Positions 10,533 to 22,728 of a DNA stretch of 64,000 nucleotides are shown piece after piece. This DNA is from Ustilaginoidea virens (Eukaryota; Ascomycota; Sordariomycetes; Hypocreales; Clavicipitaceae). Both the position numbers and the translations under genes were made by a program. The notes beneath the pieces were generated by a model, which worked only from the letters and a program-made list of their open reading frames with translations, had not been told where the DNA came from and did no database searches. Every line of letters starts with the position of its first letter. The first letter of the stretch is position 1. The DNA lies in contig NC_057316.1 in assembly GCF_000687475.1 (NCBI RefSeq), forward strand, positions 3,038,001-3,102,000, written 5' to 3'.

Positions 10533-12740
10533 AATGCCGCCCATCAAAAAAAAACAGTATCCTCGCTATAACTCAATTATCTTTAACGCCTGAATTCCAT
10601 TCCTATCTATTACCCCACGCCTCGTCGAAGTAGGCGTTATCGTATAGCAGTAGGGTGAGGGATATAGTAGCGGCGGGTGGTTAAATCGATTCTATCGCGG
10701 TTGCTAACATAAAGGCTGCATAGGTCGTTCGTTTTATTATATAAGGTCTCTTTTTCGCTAGCTTAGGAGTTATAGATTTTATTGGCTTAGGTATCGAAGA
10801 TGCTAATAATAGCTTTATAATACTAGTAGTTAATATACGGTAAGTCGCATCGGTAAATTATAGCTCTGCAATATTGGTGGTTAATATGCAGTAAATCGCA
10901 TTAGTGAGTTAGTATAGGGCCGATGTATTACGATTTAAAGCCTCAATAAGCTCGAATATTTACTATTTCTATTAAGTTATCTATTCCTCAATAAGTTTTA
11001 AGTAATACTTAAAGGCTTCCATATATTAGAATAACTGCTTAAATTGTTTCTCTAAAGCAAAAATAAATCGAGGTGCTAAATAGTTAAAGTCTACTATTTC
11101 TTTAATAGGGTTAGTTTAGGCGAAGTAGGTATAGACGGCTTTTAGCAAGTCGGAAGCGATATAAATCAGCTTTACTAGTTTTTAGGCTATATCGGCGGCG
11201 GGAAGGCCTTATACGAGCTTAGAGATATATTAGGTTAAATTTATTAATTCTTAGAGGATATCGCTAGAGGGTAAATAGGACGACGCTAGAGGGGGCATAG
11301 GCTATAAAGGTTGCTATTAATTAATTGGGGTGAAAGAGGTGGTTGGTATCGGGCTAGAGGGCATTATTTCTATTTTAGGCTTATCTAGGTGGAAGTATTA
11401 CTACGCATCGATAATAGGCATAGGATATAAAGGAATCTAATCCAAAAGGTCCTAATAGTATCGGTATGCGTTTTAATATTTAGTGTTTCTTAATAAGGCG
11501 GGTCCCTAGATTATTTTAGAGATAATAACTTAGAGGATATCCTATAGGTCCTTAGGGACTTAAGGGGCGGCTAGGAGTTTTTTAGTTAAAGTATTATTTA
11601 ATGGGGTAGTATATATACCGGCGAGATTAAGTAAGAGAATAATATTCGCTAAAGAGGCTAACTCAATAACCTCCCGCAGTAATACCTATCGATATACAAA
11701 GAAATATCTTACGAGGATATATTATAGCGAATTTAGGCCGTATGTTTAGATAATACTAATGATATTCCACCGGGATTATAATGCTAAAGGTTGTATAGAC
11801 ATCGTTAGAATAAGATATAGGCTAAACAGACTGTGGGATCGCTAATATAGAGGAAGTTATAGGTATTAAGTTAGGAAAGATAAAGAGTATAAAAGAGGCG
11901 AAAAGGAAATTATATATATAGTATATAGTAAGGTTAGGGTAAGGTGGATATTATTATATAGTTTAGGTTTTTTAGTATCTCGCTGGATATGCGATTAGAT
12001 AACTTAATAGTTAAATACTATATTATATTAGGCTTTAAGTGAGGTCTATTAGGTGATTTAATCCTACTATTCGTATAGCTAACGACTCTTCTATATATTA
12101 AATAGGATTCCCTATCTCTTTTAAGGCTATTAGAAGAATTAGTCGATAGAGTCAAGCAATAGGCCGTTTATTAAATAGATAGCTTTCCAATTACTAATAT
12201 AGGAGAGGTCTCCCTAAATTATTTTAGTAACTATAGCATAGGCAACGCTATAGTAATCGTTAATCTGGAGCGGGATATAAATTTATCTAACGAAGAAGCT
12301 ATTTTAGGGTAAGGCGATTAGTCGGTAAAGGTCGAAATAAAGAAAGACTTATTTTAGAGGCAATTTATCGAATATATAAGATAGAATTTTATGCTTTTAG
12401 GACAAAAAGTAAACGGCTAATAAGGTATAGGGCGTATTTAGACTAAAAAATCGTTAAAACTTATCGATCTCCTAATGATTATAGGTTAGCTATAGCATTC
12501 TATATGAAATATTCAGTAGATTATCTATATCTATAGTGGAGGCTAATCGAGTAGGTCTAGTGCTTATTAGGCCAGAAGTTAGAGGTAGTTATTATAATAA
12601 TTATCTTTTACTAATAGAAAGGTAAATAAAAGAGTATTATTCTATTTTTAAAGTAACTTTAGGCTAAAGGTTTTTTTTAGTAGTATATTAGTCGTTAACT
12701 ACTAATTGTATAAGCTATCGAGGTCGATAAACTTAATATA
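10533..12740 (-). other. Unassigned 3' part of the retroelement
   Basis: TA-rich, RIP-like sequence between the chromodomain remnant and the 3' LTR. No ORF over about 60 codons and no recognisable domain was found. The bases next to the LTR, read on the minus strand (GATGGGCGGC), may be the remains of a polypurine tract. Confidence 0.5.
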
Positions 12741-12749
12741 GTACTATAT

Positions 12750-15700
12750 TCCGTTTGTTATATACCGGTGGTCGATTATTAGCTATATATTATAATCGGT
12801 AAAATAGATTGGTACTACTATTAGTGCTAGTCTATTAAATATATCTAGAATAAATAGTTTAAGGTAGTCGACTGAAATAACTAGGTGTATTCGCTAAGTA
12901 TCTAGAAGGTTAAGCTTATAGGCGGACCTACCTATACGTTCTATTACCTTAAATGGGCCTGCGAATTTAGCTGAATACTTTTAGCTGAGTTATAATAAAA
13001 TTAAATATCCTTTCTTATCGAGATAGATAAATACCTTATCTCCTAGTTGGAAGAAGGTGGAGCGGTATTTATTATTATAATATAATTTCATTCGTATAGC
13101 AGTAATAGCTATTGCGTTATAGGCCTGGAGTCGTTCTGCGATACGGTTAAGTAAATCTAAAGGGGGGTATATAAGCATACTAATAATATTATTAGGGTTG
13201 AAACTAAGAATAATTTAGTTTAGTGAAGCTCTAGTCGATGCATTTAAGGTATTATTAAATTCAAATTGAAGTTTAGGCAGAATCGTCTCTTACTACTGTG
13301 GGTCTTCTAGGTAATAAATATAAATTCGTACTATTAATTCAACTTATTAGATTATTCGTTCAGTTTGGCTATCTATTTGGGGATAATAGGCTATCGAATA
13401 GAGCAATTTCGTGCCTATTAATTTCCAAAAAGTAGACTATATAATAGATAAGAATCTCCTATCTCTATCGCTAATAACTACCTTTAGGATCCCCTAATTG
13501 CAGGATAGCAGTCTATTATAAAGGAGGGAAGCGCATTAGTATGCAGATAAGGCGTCTTTATAGGGTGCCATTATTAGCTATTTGCTGAATTTATCGACTA
13601 TGACTAATATAGAGTCGTTACCGTTAAGGGAGGTTAGCAATAATAGCAAAAAGTCGATAGAAATCATATAATAGGGATAAGGTAGAGGTAGTAGGGGTTA
13701 TAGATTGCTATATCGTTAATAACGTTGAGGGTAATAGATTTGGCAGAGGGGATAGCTTTAAAAGTAATCTCTGAAATATTATAATCCCTTATGGATGCAA
13801 AACTATTAGACTGCCTCACTCAATTTTAAGTAACTTAGATAGTTTCCATTATATATAGCGGCGAAGACTTTAGTTATTACATTCTTAGGTATATATAACC
13901 TAGGCGGGCAGTCTAGGGATATTTTCTAGAGTAAATCGTCTATCTATTCGAAGGGGAGAGAGGCCCTATCTTCTATAGGTAATTAACTATTACCATCGAT
14001 TATAAATTTAATGCGTGATTATACCGGGTCTTTATTATATCCTTTCTATAAGAGTCTGCGAAATTCTAGAGAAATACTAACTAAGTTTATTATAGGCTTT
14101 TCGGTAGTAGCGATAATATTAGAGGGGATAGGTAATAGATAAGTAGGATTATATTATACATTATAGGCAGAGGCAGCGGGGAAATCTATCTAATACTTTA
14201 GTCGATTATCGGGAAGTTATTTAAATTAACTAGGTATTATTAACTTATAAGTCGGTAAGATAGTCGGCAGACGACTTAATATATTAGGGATAAGGTAGTC
14301 CTTACCTAATTTATAAATAGCTTTAACATTAAATTGGCTGATATATTCTAAGGTATAGATTATTTTCTTATTAACGGCGTATCGGCTGGAAGTATTAGCT
14401 ATATCGACCTATCGCGCTAGGTTAACAATTAAGTAATAATCGGTAAAATAAATAATAAGAGGCTTCTTAGTCGCCTCAATCCAATATCTAGCCTTTCTCA
14501 GTATCTATATATATCTGTAAATTTTAAGTTCGGTAGACTAATATTTCTTTTTAATATCTAAAAGTATCCTTAAGAGGAAAGCTATTAGTTATATACTAGT
14601 GTATAGGGGATATACGGTAATAATGCTATCTATTCTCAGTTTAGGAATAATATCGTCTTTAACGTAGTAGACTATAACTCTAATTCCTTTTCCCGAGATA
14701 TTAAAGTCTACAAAAAGATGCCTAATAGGGGAAAATAAGTAGAGGATCTTATTATCTGTAAGGGCCTTTTTAATTGCATTAAATAAGTCAACCTTTGCTC
14801 TAATAGGCAGCAATACTCTAATACTAGCAGCCTATTTCTTTTTTACCGGTTTTAAGTTCTTAGGAGGGTCTTTCTTTAATCGAGTAAGTCATAAAAGGTT
14901 AGTCTTTCGTTACTATAGTGGTTCAATAATAGAGGCATAACCTAGCACGTTATATCGAAGTAAGCCTATAAAGCCTAAAAAATGCTTAAAAGCATATAAC
15001 ATCTTAGGGAATTATAGATTTCTAACTGCCGTGAGTTTTTAGTCGGTAGTAGCTATACCGAGTAAGTCGATAAGCTTATCTAATACCACCGCTTTAGGGA
15101 AAGCGATAAATATCTTAGCCAGGCCAATAGAGATATTATTTTTTAAAAGTCGAGTAAATAAGTCAACTAGGTCGAGTATATACTATTAAAACGAAGAGGA
15201 GGCAATAACGATATTATCGTAATATATATCGGCGTTTAATCCCCTTAGGATATTATCCATCCTATACTATATATAGGCGTTAGAACCCTTATAGCCTAGA
15301 ATGGGGATATAAAAGGTATATTAACCATTATAGGTTATAATAGTAAACACCCATCTAGAGTCTGGGTGGATAAGCCATTAGTAGTAGAAACTCATAGTAT
15401 TGATAACGGTTATATAAGTAGTATTAGCTAGCTTTATGATAATATCTTCCTATTTTCTCATCGGGTAAGCATCGAGTATTATTATTAAATTAAGTCTTTA
15501 GATATCGACTACTATACGACCTTTTCTCTTATTAGCTATACCCTACCAAATAATAAAGACTAGGAATGCAAATAGGATATAAGAGGTAGTACAGTATACT
15601 TTATCCTTTACGACTAGACTATATATAGTATCTTCGACTACTTTATAGTCGTCGGGGCCGACTAGATAAACTTTATACTTCTTAAGTATTATATCTTTTT

Positions 15701-16550
15701 ATCTAGGTTTCATTTAGATATATATCTACTCTTCTAGTAGGACATAAGCAAAACCTTTATCCTTAAATAAGTCGGCGAACTTATCGATAAGTTTTTAGAG
15801 TTAATTAAGTTCTTCTAGATTACCTAAATCGTAAATATTAATACCTATAGAGTAAACGTAGGTTAATATAGCATTAGCGGCTATATATTCCGGTATAAGT
15901 ATTCTAACCTTAGGGTTATAGGTTAAGATAATAGCTAAGTCGGCTGCTTCTACGGAATTCGCATAGTCGATAAGAAAAGCTTAGGCATAATGATCTATAG
16001 GGTATATCTATCCTATAAGTTGATTTTTACGTATTAGAATATATCATAGGGAGGTATTATGGATGATAATATACGCTATTTTATAATTAACTACGGAAGC
16101 GAATTATTGCAGATTTAGAATAATAGTTAGCTTAAAGATTATTTAGTAATCCTTTAGGACTTTTATATTAATTAGTATTAGCGCATACGAGTATAGAGGG
16201 ACAACTATAGTACTAGATGCCTTAATTAGGTAGATAGTAGGAGGTGACTAATGCTAGGCGGACATTAGGATATATATATCCTCGCATTTAGTAAGGATAA
16301 TATATCCTTTGCTATTAATAATATCGATTTATTCAGGACTAAAGCAGTCTATACTAATCAATATATTAGCTCGGAGTAAGTCGATAATTACTATTTCGCA
16401 GGTAAATACTATAATAGCTAGACTACCATCCGGTTTCTTGCCTAGGAAGTTCAATATCAGTACTGTATATCTATTTGTAATATGCTTATCTGAACTAATG
16501 CCGCCGATAGTGATTAGCTGAGCTCGAGTTCTAATTTAATTATTAGGGAA
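12750..16550 (-). pseudogene. Decayed pol region: protease, RT, RNase H, integrase, chromodomain
   Basis: On the minus strand, NILISIDCFSPE (about 16310-16365) resembles the end of a retropepsin domain. YYDNIVIAS (about 15200-15235) sits where RT has YxDD, with the second Asp now Asn through a G-to-A change. HLFVDFNISGKGI (about 14680-14730) matches the RNase H start. RMKLYYNNKYR and LGDKVFIYLDK (about 13010-13095) match the integrase C-terminal region. GPFKVIERIGR near 12920-12960 and a following stop-broken aromatic-rich stretch match the integrase tail and a chromodomain. Stops throughout show it is non-functional. Confidence 0.8.
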
Positions 16551-19193
16551 GTTCTTTATAAGCTAGGTAAAATCGATAAAACTAATAGAGCATCTTATAT
16601 TAATATATATATCGAACTGGTTATAAGGATTATTAAGGTTAGGAGAAATCTAGAATCTCAAATAGGTCTAGGACCTAAAAGCAAATCTAAGGCCTATATC
16701 CTTTTATATATCGATAGAAGAGTGAATAACTAAGATATTTATATAATCGGTATCAATTAGGTTAGGTTAAGAAGATCCTATATAAATAGTATAATTAGAT
16801 GCTTCTACTTTATAAGTAGTCTAATCCGTCTAATATAAGGGGGGGATAAGGTAATATAGCCGATTTATTAGGGAGTGGCTTGCCATTATATAAGCATAGA
16901 AGGCAGAATTATCATATATAGGGTCGATAGGGCAAATAAAAGAGTCTTTATTATCTTTACAGTTAAGGCCATACTCGTTAACTAAATATTTAAATAGTGT
17001 ATTACGAGAAGTGAATATCATATAGCATATTCGATAGGCGGATTATATTCTCTAAGCAAAACGGGGTTAAGTTATTGCGACGAATTGTATATCCTAAATA
17101 TCGGCAGTTAGGGGAGGCGGGTCTACCCATAATTCCTACTAGGCAATATCAATCTAATCTTTATCTGGATATAGTTGCTTATTAGGAGGGAGAGGCTCCT
17201 TAAGTTCAATAAGGTCATCCTTATTAAGTTCTTCCTTATCGATATAGTAGGCGATGGCTCTCTATAGTCGATGCTACTAATTATTATTAAACCTATTTTA
17301 CCCATATTAGTTATTTTATAGAGGGTTATTTAGACCTATAAATGGCTAGCGCCTATTGGATTAACTCGGCTGCTAGTTGGGATTGCCTAGTGCCGATAGT
17401 CCAGCTATAGAAGTAGGTGGAGGCTAATAAGGTTGACGAGCCTACTGCTATTAAGGGGCGTATAGCTGGCGGTACGGCTTTTAGTAACTATTATTATACT
17501 ACTGCGGGAAAAACCTAGGTTAAATAGGTCGGAGGGGTTATTATCCGGCAGAATATAGGGTAAGTTATTAAAAGCGTTAAGTTACCGCGGTTTAAGAGAT
17601 AAAATGCTCTCTAGCCAATTGCTAGATTATAGGTTCCCTATTTCGGATAGAAATAAGGAACTTATTAATAGATATATAGGCATCTAGAGGGTCTAATAAG
17701 GCCTAGATAGATGCTTCAAAGCCTGAGTAGACTATCTAAAGCTAAGAGAGTATATTACGCCTAGCTACTCGAGCATTATAGAGAAGATTATATATAAAAG
17801 AGGTAAAATCTTCTTTTACTGCGTATTTACAGAAGGAGTAGTAAGCTTTTTTAATGCAAGCTAATACCTTCTATTAGGGTTCTTTAAAACGTTTAGTAAG
17901 TATATAATACAGCTCGTCGAGTAAGGCGTTATCGAAAAACTGCCTATCAGCTTCTATAATAAGTCTAGTATACTAGTTAAGGGTATATCCTTAGAGATAA
18001 GCTATCTAAACTCTCTTAATAGCGAATTTAGAGTCAACTCATACTAAAGTCTATAGATATTAAGTAAAGGCAAAAACATAGGTATAAATTATTACCTTTA
18101 AGTTAGATATAACCCCGAATCCCTTAGGGTCCTTTAGGCCTAAATCGAAATATCTAACATTAACTGCTCTAAGAGTATTATAAAAGTTATTAGTAATATT
18201 AGTATTAGAGGTACTATCCGAGCTAGAGGGGGTAGGGGTAATAGCCTATCGGTTAAGTAGAGTCATTAAGCTATTATTCTAATAGGCAATCTGCTTATTT
18301 TATCTTACTATCTATTCGGCTAGATGAAGGAGGGCGGCTATTAAATTTTAGGGCGCTACTAAGGGCTATCGAGATTAAGAAGTATTAGACGATATAGTTA
18401 ATTAAAGTGGTTCCTAAGACTATTTAGACTATTCAGATGGGTTTTGCTCTATTAATAGGGACTACTAGGGAGTAGTTAATAGAGACCTTTTAATTAACTA
18501 CATAATAGTAGAGAGTAATCTAGCTCTTTCTCTTCTTAATAGGTAAATAAGATAAATTGACTTATCGATATTAAGAGTTCTACGTAAATTACATAAGTAA
18601 TCTGACTTATTAAGGGAGTAGTCTAATTTTTCGATAGATAGATTACTTAATATATCAATAAGGTTATCGATTAGAGTATTAGTGCCTAAAGTTAGGGAAG
18701 GAGGTTGGGTATCGATAATATTACTTATCGTTAGGGCAAATTACTAGGCCTTCTTAGTCTACCTTTTTAGGAAGGAAGTAAAGGAACGGCATAATTTAAC
18801 CTATTCAATAGGGTAAATAGTATCCGCATCAAGTAGCGAGAAATTTTCTGCTAAGTATAAAGTAGTGTCTCGTTAACGTTAAGTGAGTTATATCGACCAC
18901 GGATGACTCGTCTTATAGAAGACGTAGAGACGCTACGAGTCTAGAATTAAGTCTTTGCTAGGGAAGTATAAGGATATAAATGGCTTTAAGATGATGCTGC
19001 CTTTTCTTATGAATAGCTTTAAAAAACGAGGGAGTTTGAAAACTTATTTATTTCGTCTGTCTAGATGGCTGCAGGGAGGAATATCGCAGGAAAACGGCGG
19101 CGGGGCTCTGCGGTATTATTAGCGTTGAAAAGAAAAAAATAAGAATGTGTTTGGTTCTGGTTCTGGTTCTGGTGCTATGCAATTGCTACTAAT
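16551..19193 (-). pseudogene. Presumed decayed gag and leader region
   Basis: This lies between the 5' LTR and the protease remnant. No domain is recognisable after decay. A minus-strand ORF at 16830-17021 is short. About 200 bases next to the LTR (18980-19190) look less mutated and include a GGTTCT repeat (19153-19170). Confidence 0.5.
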
Positions 19194-19334
19194 TGTTACG
19201 ATTAATAAGGTTAGAGTATGTGTTGTAATAGGCTTGGTTCTTCTCTCTAGCTAATATCTACGGGGAGCTAATCTATGCGTATATATATATATGGGTATTA
19301 TCACGTGAGGGTGTCACGTGAGTGACATGTGACA
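19194..19334 (-). repeat. 5' LTR (right copy, 141 bp)
   Basis: Bounded by TG..CA (TGTTACG at 19194, TGTGACA ending at 19334). Near its right end it carries a CACGTG palindrome inside TCACGTGA plus ATCACGTGAG, E-box-like words now just upstream of MIA40. Confidence 0.9.
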
Positions 19335-19339
19335 CCCGT
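19335..19339. repeat. Target-site duplication, right copy (CCCGT)
   Basis: It abuts the right LTR and pairs with CCCAT at 10387-10391. Confidence 0.65.
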
Positions 19340-19428
19340 GTGTTCGGATGAAATGGACGGCCCAGCTCATCCGTCGTGATGAACTTTCCTCGCCATCGAC
19401 GACTGGCACTTTGCGCTTCACACGCAAC

Positions 19429-20486
19429 ATGTATCGCCCAAGCCTGCGCTCTGTCTTGGGACAGGCCCTGCAGGTTTCCCGCTCCCAAGCTTTCCGATCA
19501 GCACCCCGTCGTTTCGCATCGACGGCAGCTCCTGCAGACAGGCCTCGATCATGGAAGAGCTCCGGGTTGAGATGGGCGTTGGCCATCGGCGCTGTATACT
19601 ATTACAACACAAGCTCTGTCTTTGCAGAGGAAACCGCCGGTTAGTATCTCTGGGGACAAGAAGCACACCCACTCTTTCACTTTGTCCCTACTGACGCTCT
19701 AGCGAAAAAAAAAAAAAATATTTTTTTTTTTTGAATAAAAAGAAGCAACGCAATCAACGGCTGCTCCGCCCTCCTTCTCCGAGTCCGATCTTCCCACTGT
19801 CGATTACGTCATTGAGCAAAAGCGCAAGCAGCTCAAAACAAAGGCCGATCAGGAGGAACAAGGCCAAGCCGACTCAACAGCAGATTCCGCTTCCGCAGCG
19901 GCGAAGAAGACAAAGCAACCCGCAGCCGAATCACAGCACAGAGCTGTTTCCGAATCACCAGAGATGCTCGAGGAAGAAGCTGGCCAACAAGGAGCATTCA
20001 ATCCGGAAACTGGCGAAATAAACTGGGATTGTCCATGCTTGGGAGGAATGGCTACCGGTCCTTGTGGCGAGGAGTTCAAGACGGCCTTCAGCTGCTTCGT
20101 TTACTCCACCGAGGAGCCCAAGGGAATGGATTGCATTGACAAGTTTCAGTACGTCGCCGCGCCAGCTATGCTATACTGGCTTTGAAGAGAATGGCAAGAC
20201 TGATCTTTCCCCCTTTCACTTCAACAGAGGCATGCAGGAATGCTTCAGAAAATATCCCGACATCTATGGCGCCGAACTTGCCGACGACGAGTACGGTGGA
20301 GAAGCCACCGCCGAGGGACATGATGCCCCTCGCCAAGATGAACTGGAGACAAATACCCTGCCAGGTACCAAGAAATCGCCACAAGGCGGCGTGCCCCAAG
20401 AAGGGGAGGATACCGCAGGTGCAGTAGAAAAGGCTGCCCACGAAGAACAGCCACCGAAGAAGGCCGAAGACGAAAAGAAGGAATAG
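19429..20486 (+). CDS. MIA40: Mitochondrial intermembrane-space import oxidoreductase Mia40
   Basis: Mia40 (Tim40) is the disulfide-relay receptor that oxidises twin-CX3C and CX9C proteins entering the intermembrane space, with Erv1. Exons 19429-19639, 19743-20148 and 20228-20486 join in frame to 291 residues. A basic N-terminal presequence is followed by an inner-membrane anchor ([19 protein letters not shown]). A charged linker leads to the catalytic CPC (Cys167, Cys169) in [14 protein letters not shown]. Two CX9C segments follow ([11 protein letters not shown] and CIDKFQGMQEC); the second intron splits the latter. The C-terminal tail is acidic and lysine-rich. The first intron holds A14 and T12 runs. 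The start codon lies only 94 bp from the RIP-mutated LTR, so the promoter must lie in or across the retroelement. An in-frame ATG at 19348 would add 27 residues; it is disfavoured because the presequence fits 19429. Confidence 0.93.
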
Positions 20487-20887
20487 AGCTCGTGGCGAGA
20501 AAGCAGCGCCGAGACGAGGCACTTGCCACGCTGCAGAATTTGGCACCAATGTATGGCACCACTGTATGGCACCTACTGTGTACCATTTGGTATGATGCCA
20601 TCCATGTCTGTAATAATATAGCAATGTACGATCAGAAAGACGACACTTAAAATACACACGAACCGGGAAATAGACGTCTCGTTATCTATGCTTACCTATC
20701 CCGCCTTGTTTCTTCCCCATTCAATCAATGGTCTGTACACTACATTTTATGGCCCTGGGAATGGAAAGGCAGAGACTGAAATGCAACCAACACCGCCGAT
20801 GTAAAAGAACACACACCAAAAGAAGAAACAAAAAAAATAAACAGTCATCGGAAAGGGTGACTCAAAATCAATCAAAGGGATCCAGTC
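20487..20887. other. Intergenic region between converging MIA40 and the OM14-like gene
   Basis: Shared 3' flanks. It contains repeated TATGGCACC words (20551-20572) and A-rich sequence. No gene was seen. Confidence 0.6.
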
Positions 20888-21523
20888 CTAAGACGAGTTA
20901 CACTTCTTACCCCTGTACAGATACCGTCCAATTACAGCCTCCACCACGCCGACACCCGCAATGATTCCGATGCCAATGCTGGCATTCTTCCAGTTCAGGT
21001 TGCCCTTTTCGTACAAACCCCACGCCCTGTAACCCAAGTAAGAGCTGACGCCGACGATGGCAGCCAGGTTGGTGACAGCCAAGGCACCAGCGCTGCTGTC
21101 CGACATGCTGGAAGCCCGATTGGTAATCCAGGCATCCGACTTGTGCGCCTTCTTTTTCGGCGCGTTCCTCTTGGAGTTTTCGGCCTTGACGTGGGTGGCC
21201 TCGGCCTCGCGCGCTAATCGCTCAGCCTGGGTTTCTGTCTGGACATCCTGCTCCAGGAAGTCGGCTGGCACGGTTCGCACACTGGGGACGTCAACGTCGA
21301 TGAGAGAAGCAGTAGAGGCGGACTCGTTGGTCACAGCCTCGACAGGTTGAGGAGCAGCAGCCTACCGCCAAAGATTGCAGTTAGCTGGACGTCCGTGTGA
21401 AGACGCATCGCATACCATGCTTGAATTGGCGACGGGGCTTGTGCGACGAGCAGATTTGTGACGCGACACTTGCCTCTTCAGGTGTCTGTTTGGGACCTCT
21501 GGCAGCGACGTCGGCGTAAGACA
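20888..21523 (-). CDS. OM14-like mitochondrial outer-membrane protein with intron-split start codon
   Basis: It resembles fungal proteins with the OM14 C-terminal domain; yeast OM14 is an outer-membrane receptor for ribosome-nascent chain complexes. The start codon is split: A at 21596 ends a 5' exon, a 72 nt intron (21595-21524, donor GTGAGT, branch-like GCTAAC, acceptor CCAAG) follows, and TG at 21523 completes ATG. The coding exons 21523-21474 and 21361-20888 then give 174 residues starting MSYADVAARGPKQTPEE. The second intron has a GC donor (GAG|GCAAGT) and a TAG acceptor. The middle is charged and Lys-rich. Two hydrophobic segments, ALAVTNLAAIVGVSSYLGY and IGIGIIAGVGVVEAVIG, form the C-terminal membrane part. 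The assignment rests on remembered family resemblance. Confidence 0.75.
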
Positions 21524-21596
21524 CTTGGACGGAGACTCGTTAGCGTCCATGGCAGGCAAGAGGGACGGTGATTTTTCCAAAGAGGGACGACTCACT

Positions 21597-22728
21597 TTCG
21601 GCGAGTAGGGAAAGGGAGAATTGGTGTGGAGTTGGTGATGTCTGTATGGGCTTTTCTGCGCCTGTTGGAGGAGAGAAAGGTTCAAACTTGGTTGTGTTGG
21701 CGGAAAACGATGGGTGGGTGGGTGGTGGGCTGACCCAAGGCTAAGCATCCCATGTCCGCCTATGGATGCAGATTGCACATGTGTGGTTATGGAACGGTCC
21801 ATGTCCTCTAAAATGCAAAACCTGGCACGGCTAGGGCAGTTCCAGTTCCCAATAGATGACGTATGTATTCAAAGGGCGGTCGGTATGGTAGTATGTACCT
21901 TGGCCCACCAGACCAGTCAGTTGCTTTTCAACGTTTTGCCCAGAACCTTGCCCGGCGCTGGGGCAATGGGTGCGTGGATGGACCTTTCAACCAATTGTCC
22001 GACCAATGCTCGTTGCCCTCGACTCCTTCATTAGCTGGTACAAATGAAACAATTGATGTCTGCTGCAACGGCCCAGCGCCAGTCTTTTGCTTTCTTTCGC
22101 TTTGTACGGACTGGTCTGTACCTTCCTTCAGGTGGCGCCTGCCAGGGCGCGAGTGAGTGGGGCAGGAGCATATGTGTCAAGCTACGGAGTAGTCGTCGTC
22201 TCGCAGAAAACGATGGCAGCCTGCTTTCGCCGCGCCACTAGGCGGAGCATTTCGACCATCATCCTGACGAGTCAACAGACGATGCAAACTTGGCTGAATA
22301 AGGCTGTTGCTTTCATCATACTCTTGCTTCTCAATTAGACAGCGAAATTCACTAGCCTTGTCGACTTCTCAACCTCACGCCTGAACCTCACGCCTGAACC
22401 CGACAGCCAACTCATCAATCATCACTGCTTCTCCAACACCGGGAACGCTCGTAAATCAACCAGACCCTGTTCCCATAGGAATCCAACGCTACCCCAACCC
22501 AAACTCCCATATCGAACGCCTCGCCGACGGGTATCGCGAAATCGAAGCAACTCTCTGCTGCCATCACTCCGGGGTATCGAGTCCTGAGCCAACACTTTGT
22601 GCTTCATGCATAAGCTTCAAAGGAACAGAAGCAAAAGAAAAGTGCCAAGAAAAACCCAAAAAAACCCAAAAAAATAAAAAAATAAAACGGCACCGTTTCT
22701 CAAACGCCCCTACCGAAAAACGGGGATG
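21597..22728. other. Intergenic region
   Basis: The 5' flank and leader of the OM14-like gene and the 3' flank of the Myb/SANT-like gene. It contains CTACGGAGTAG (22185-22195) and a direct CTCACGCCTGAAC duplication (22375-22398). Only short overlapping ORFs are present; none is credible. Confidence 0.55.

Larger units (their letters stand above)
10392..19334 (-). mobile_element. Degenerate Ty3/Gypsy LTR retrotransposon (chromovirus), RIP-type decay
   Basis: An 8,943 bp element bounded by 141 bp LTRs and a 5 bp target duplication. The coding strand is minus, with the 5' LTR on the right. The minus-strand domain order is retropepsin-like, reverse transcriptase, RNase H, integrase, chromodomain, the Ty3/Gypsy order. 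The interior is strongly TA-rich with very few CpA/TpG, and stop codons interrupt every domain, as expected of repeat-induced point mutation. The remnants occupy ~12.75-16.55 kb. A ~2.2 kb stretch (10.53-12.75 kb) between the chromodomain and the 3' LTR has no identified content. It is a dead copy. A family identification against repeat libraries was not possible here. Confidence 0.9.

Noticed and set aside
12990..17305. Individual short ORFs inside the retroelement treated as genes
   Set aside because: They are fragments of decayed pol or chance openings between RIP-type stops, so they were annotated as one dead element.
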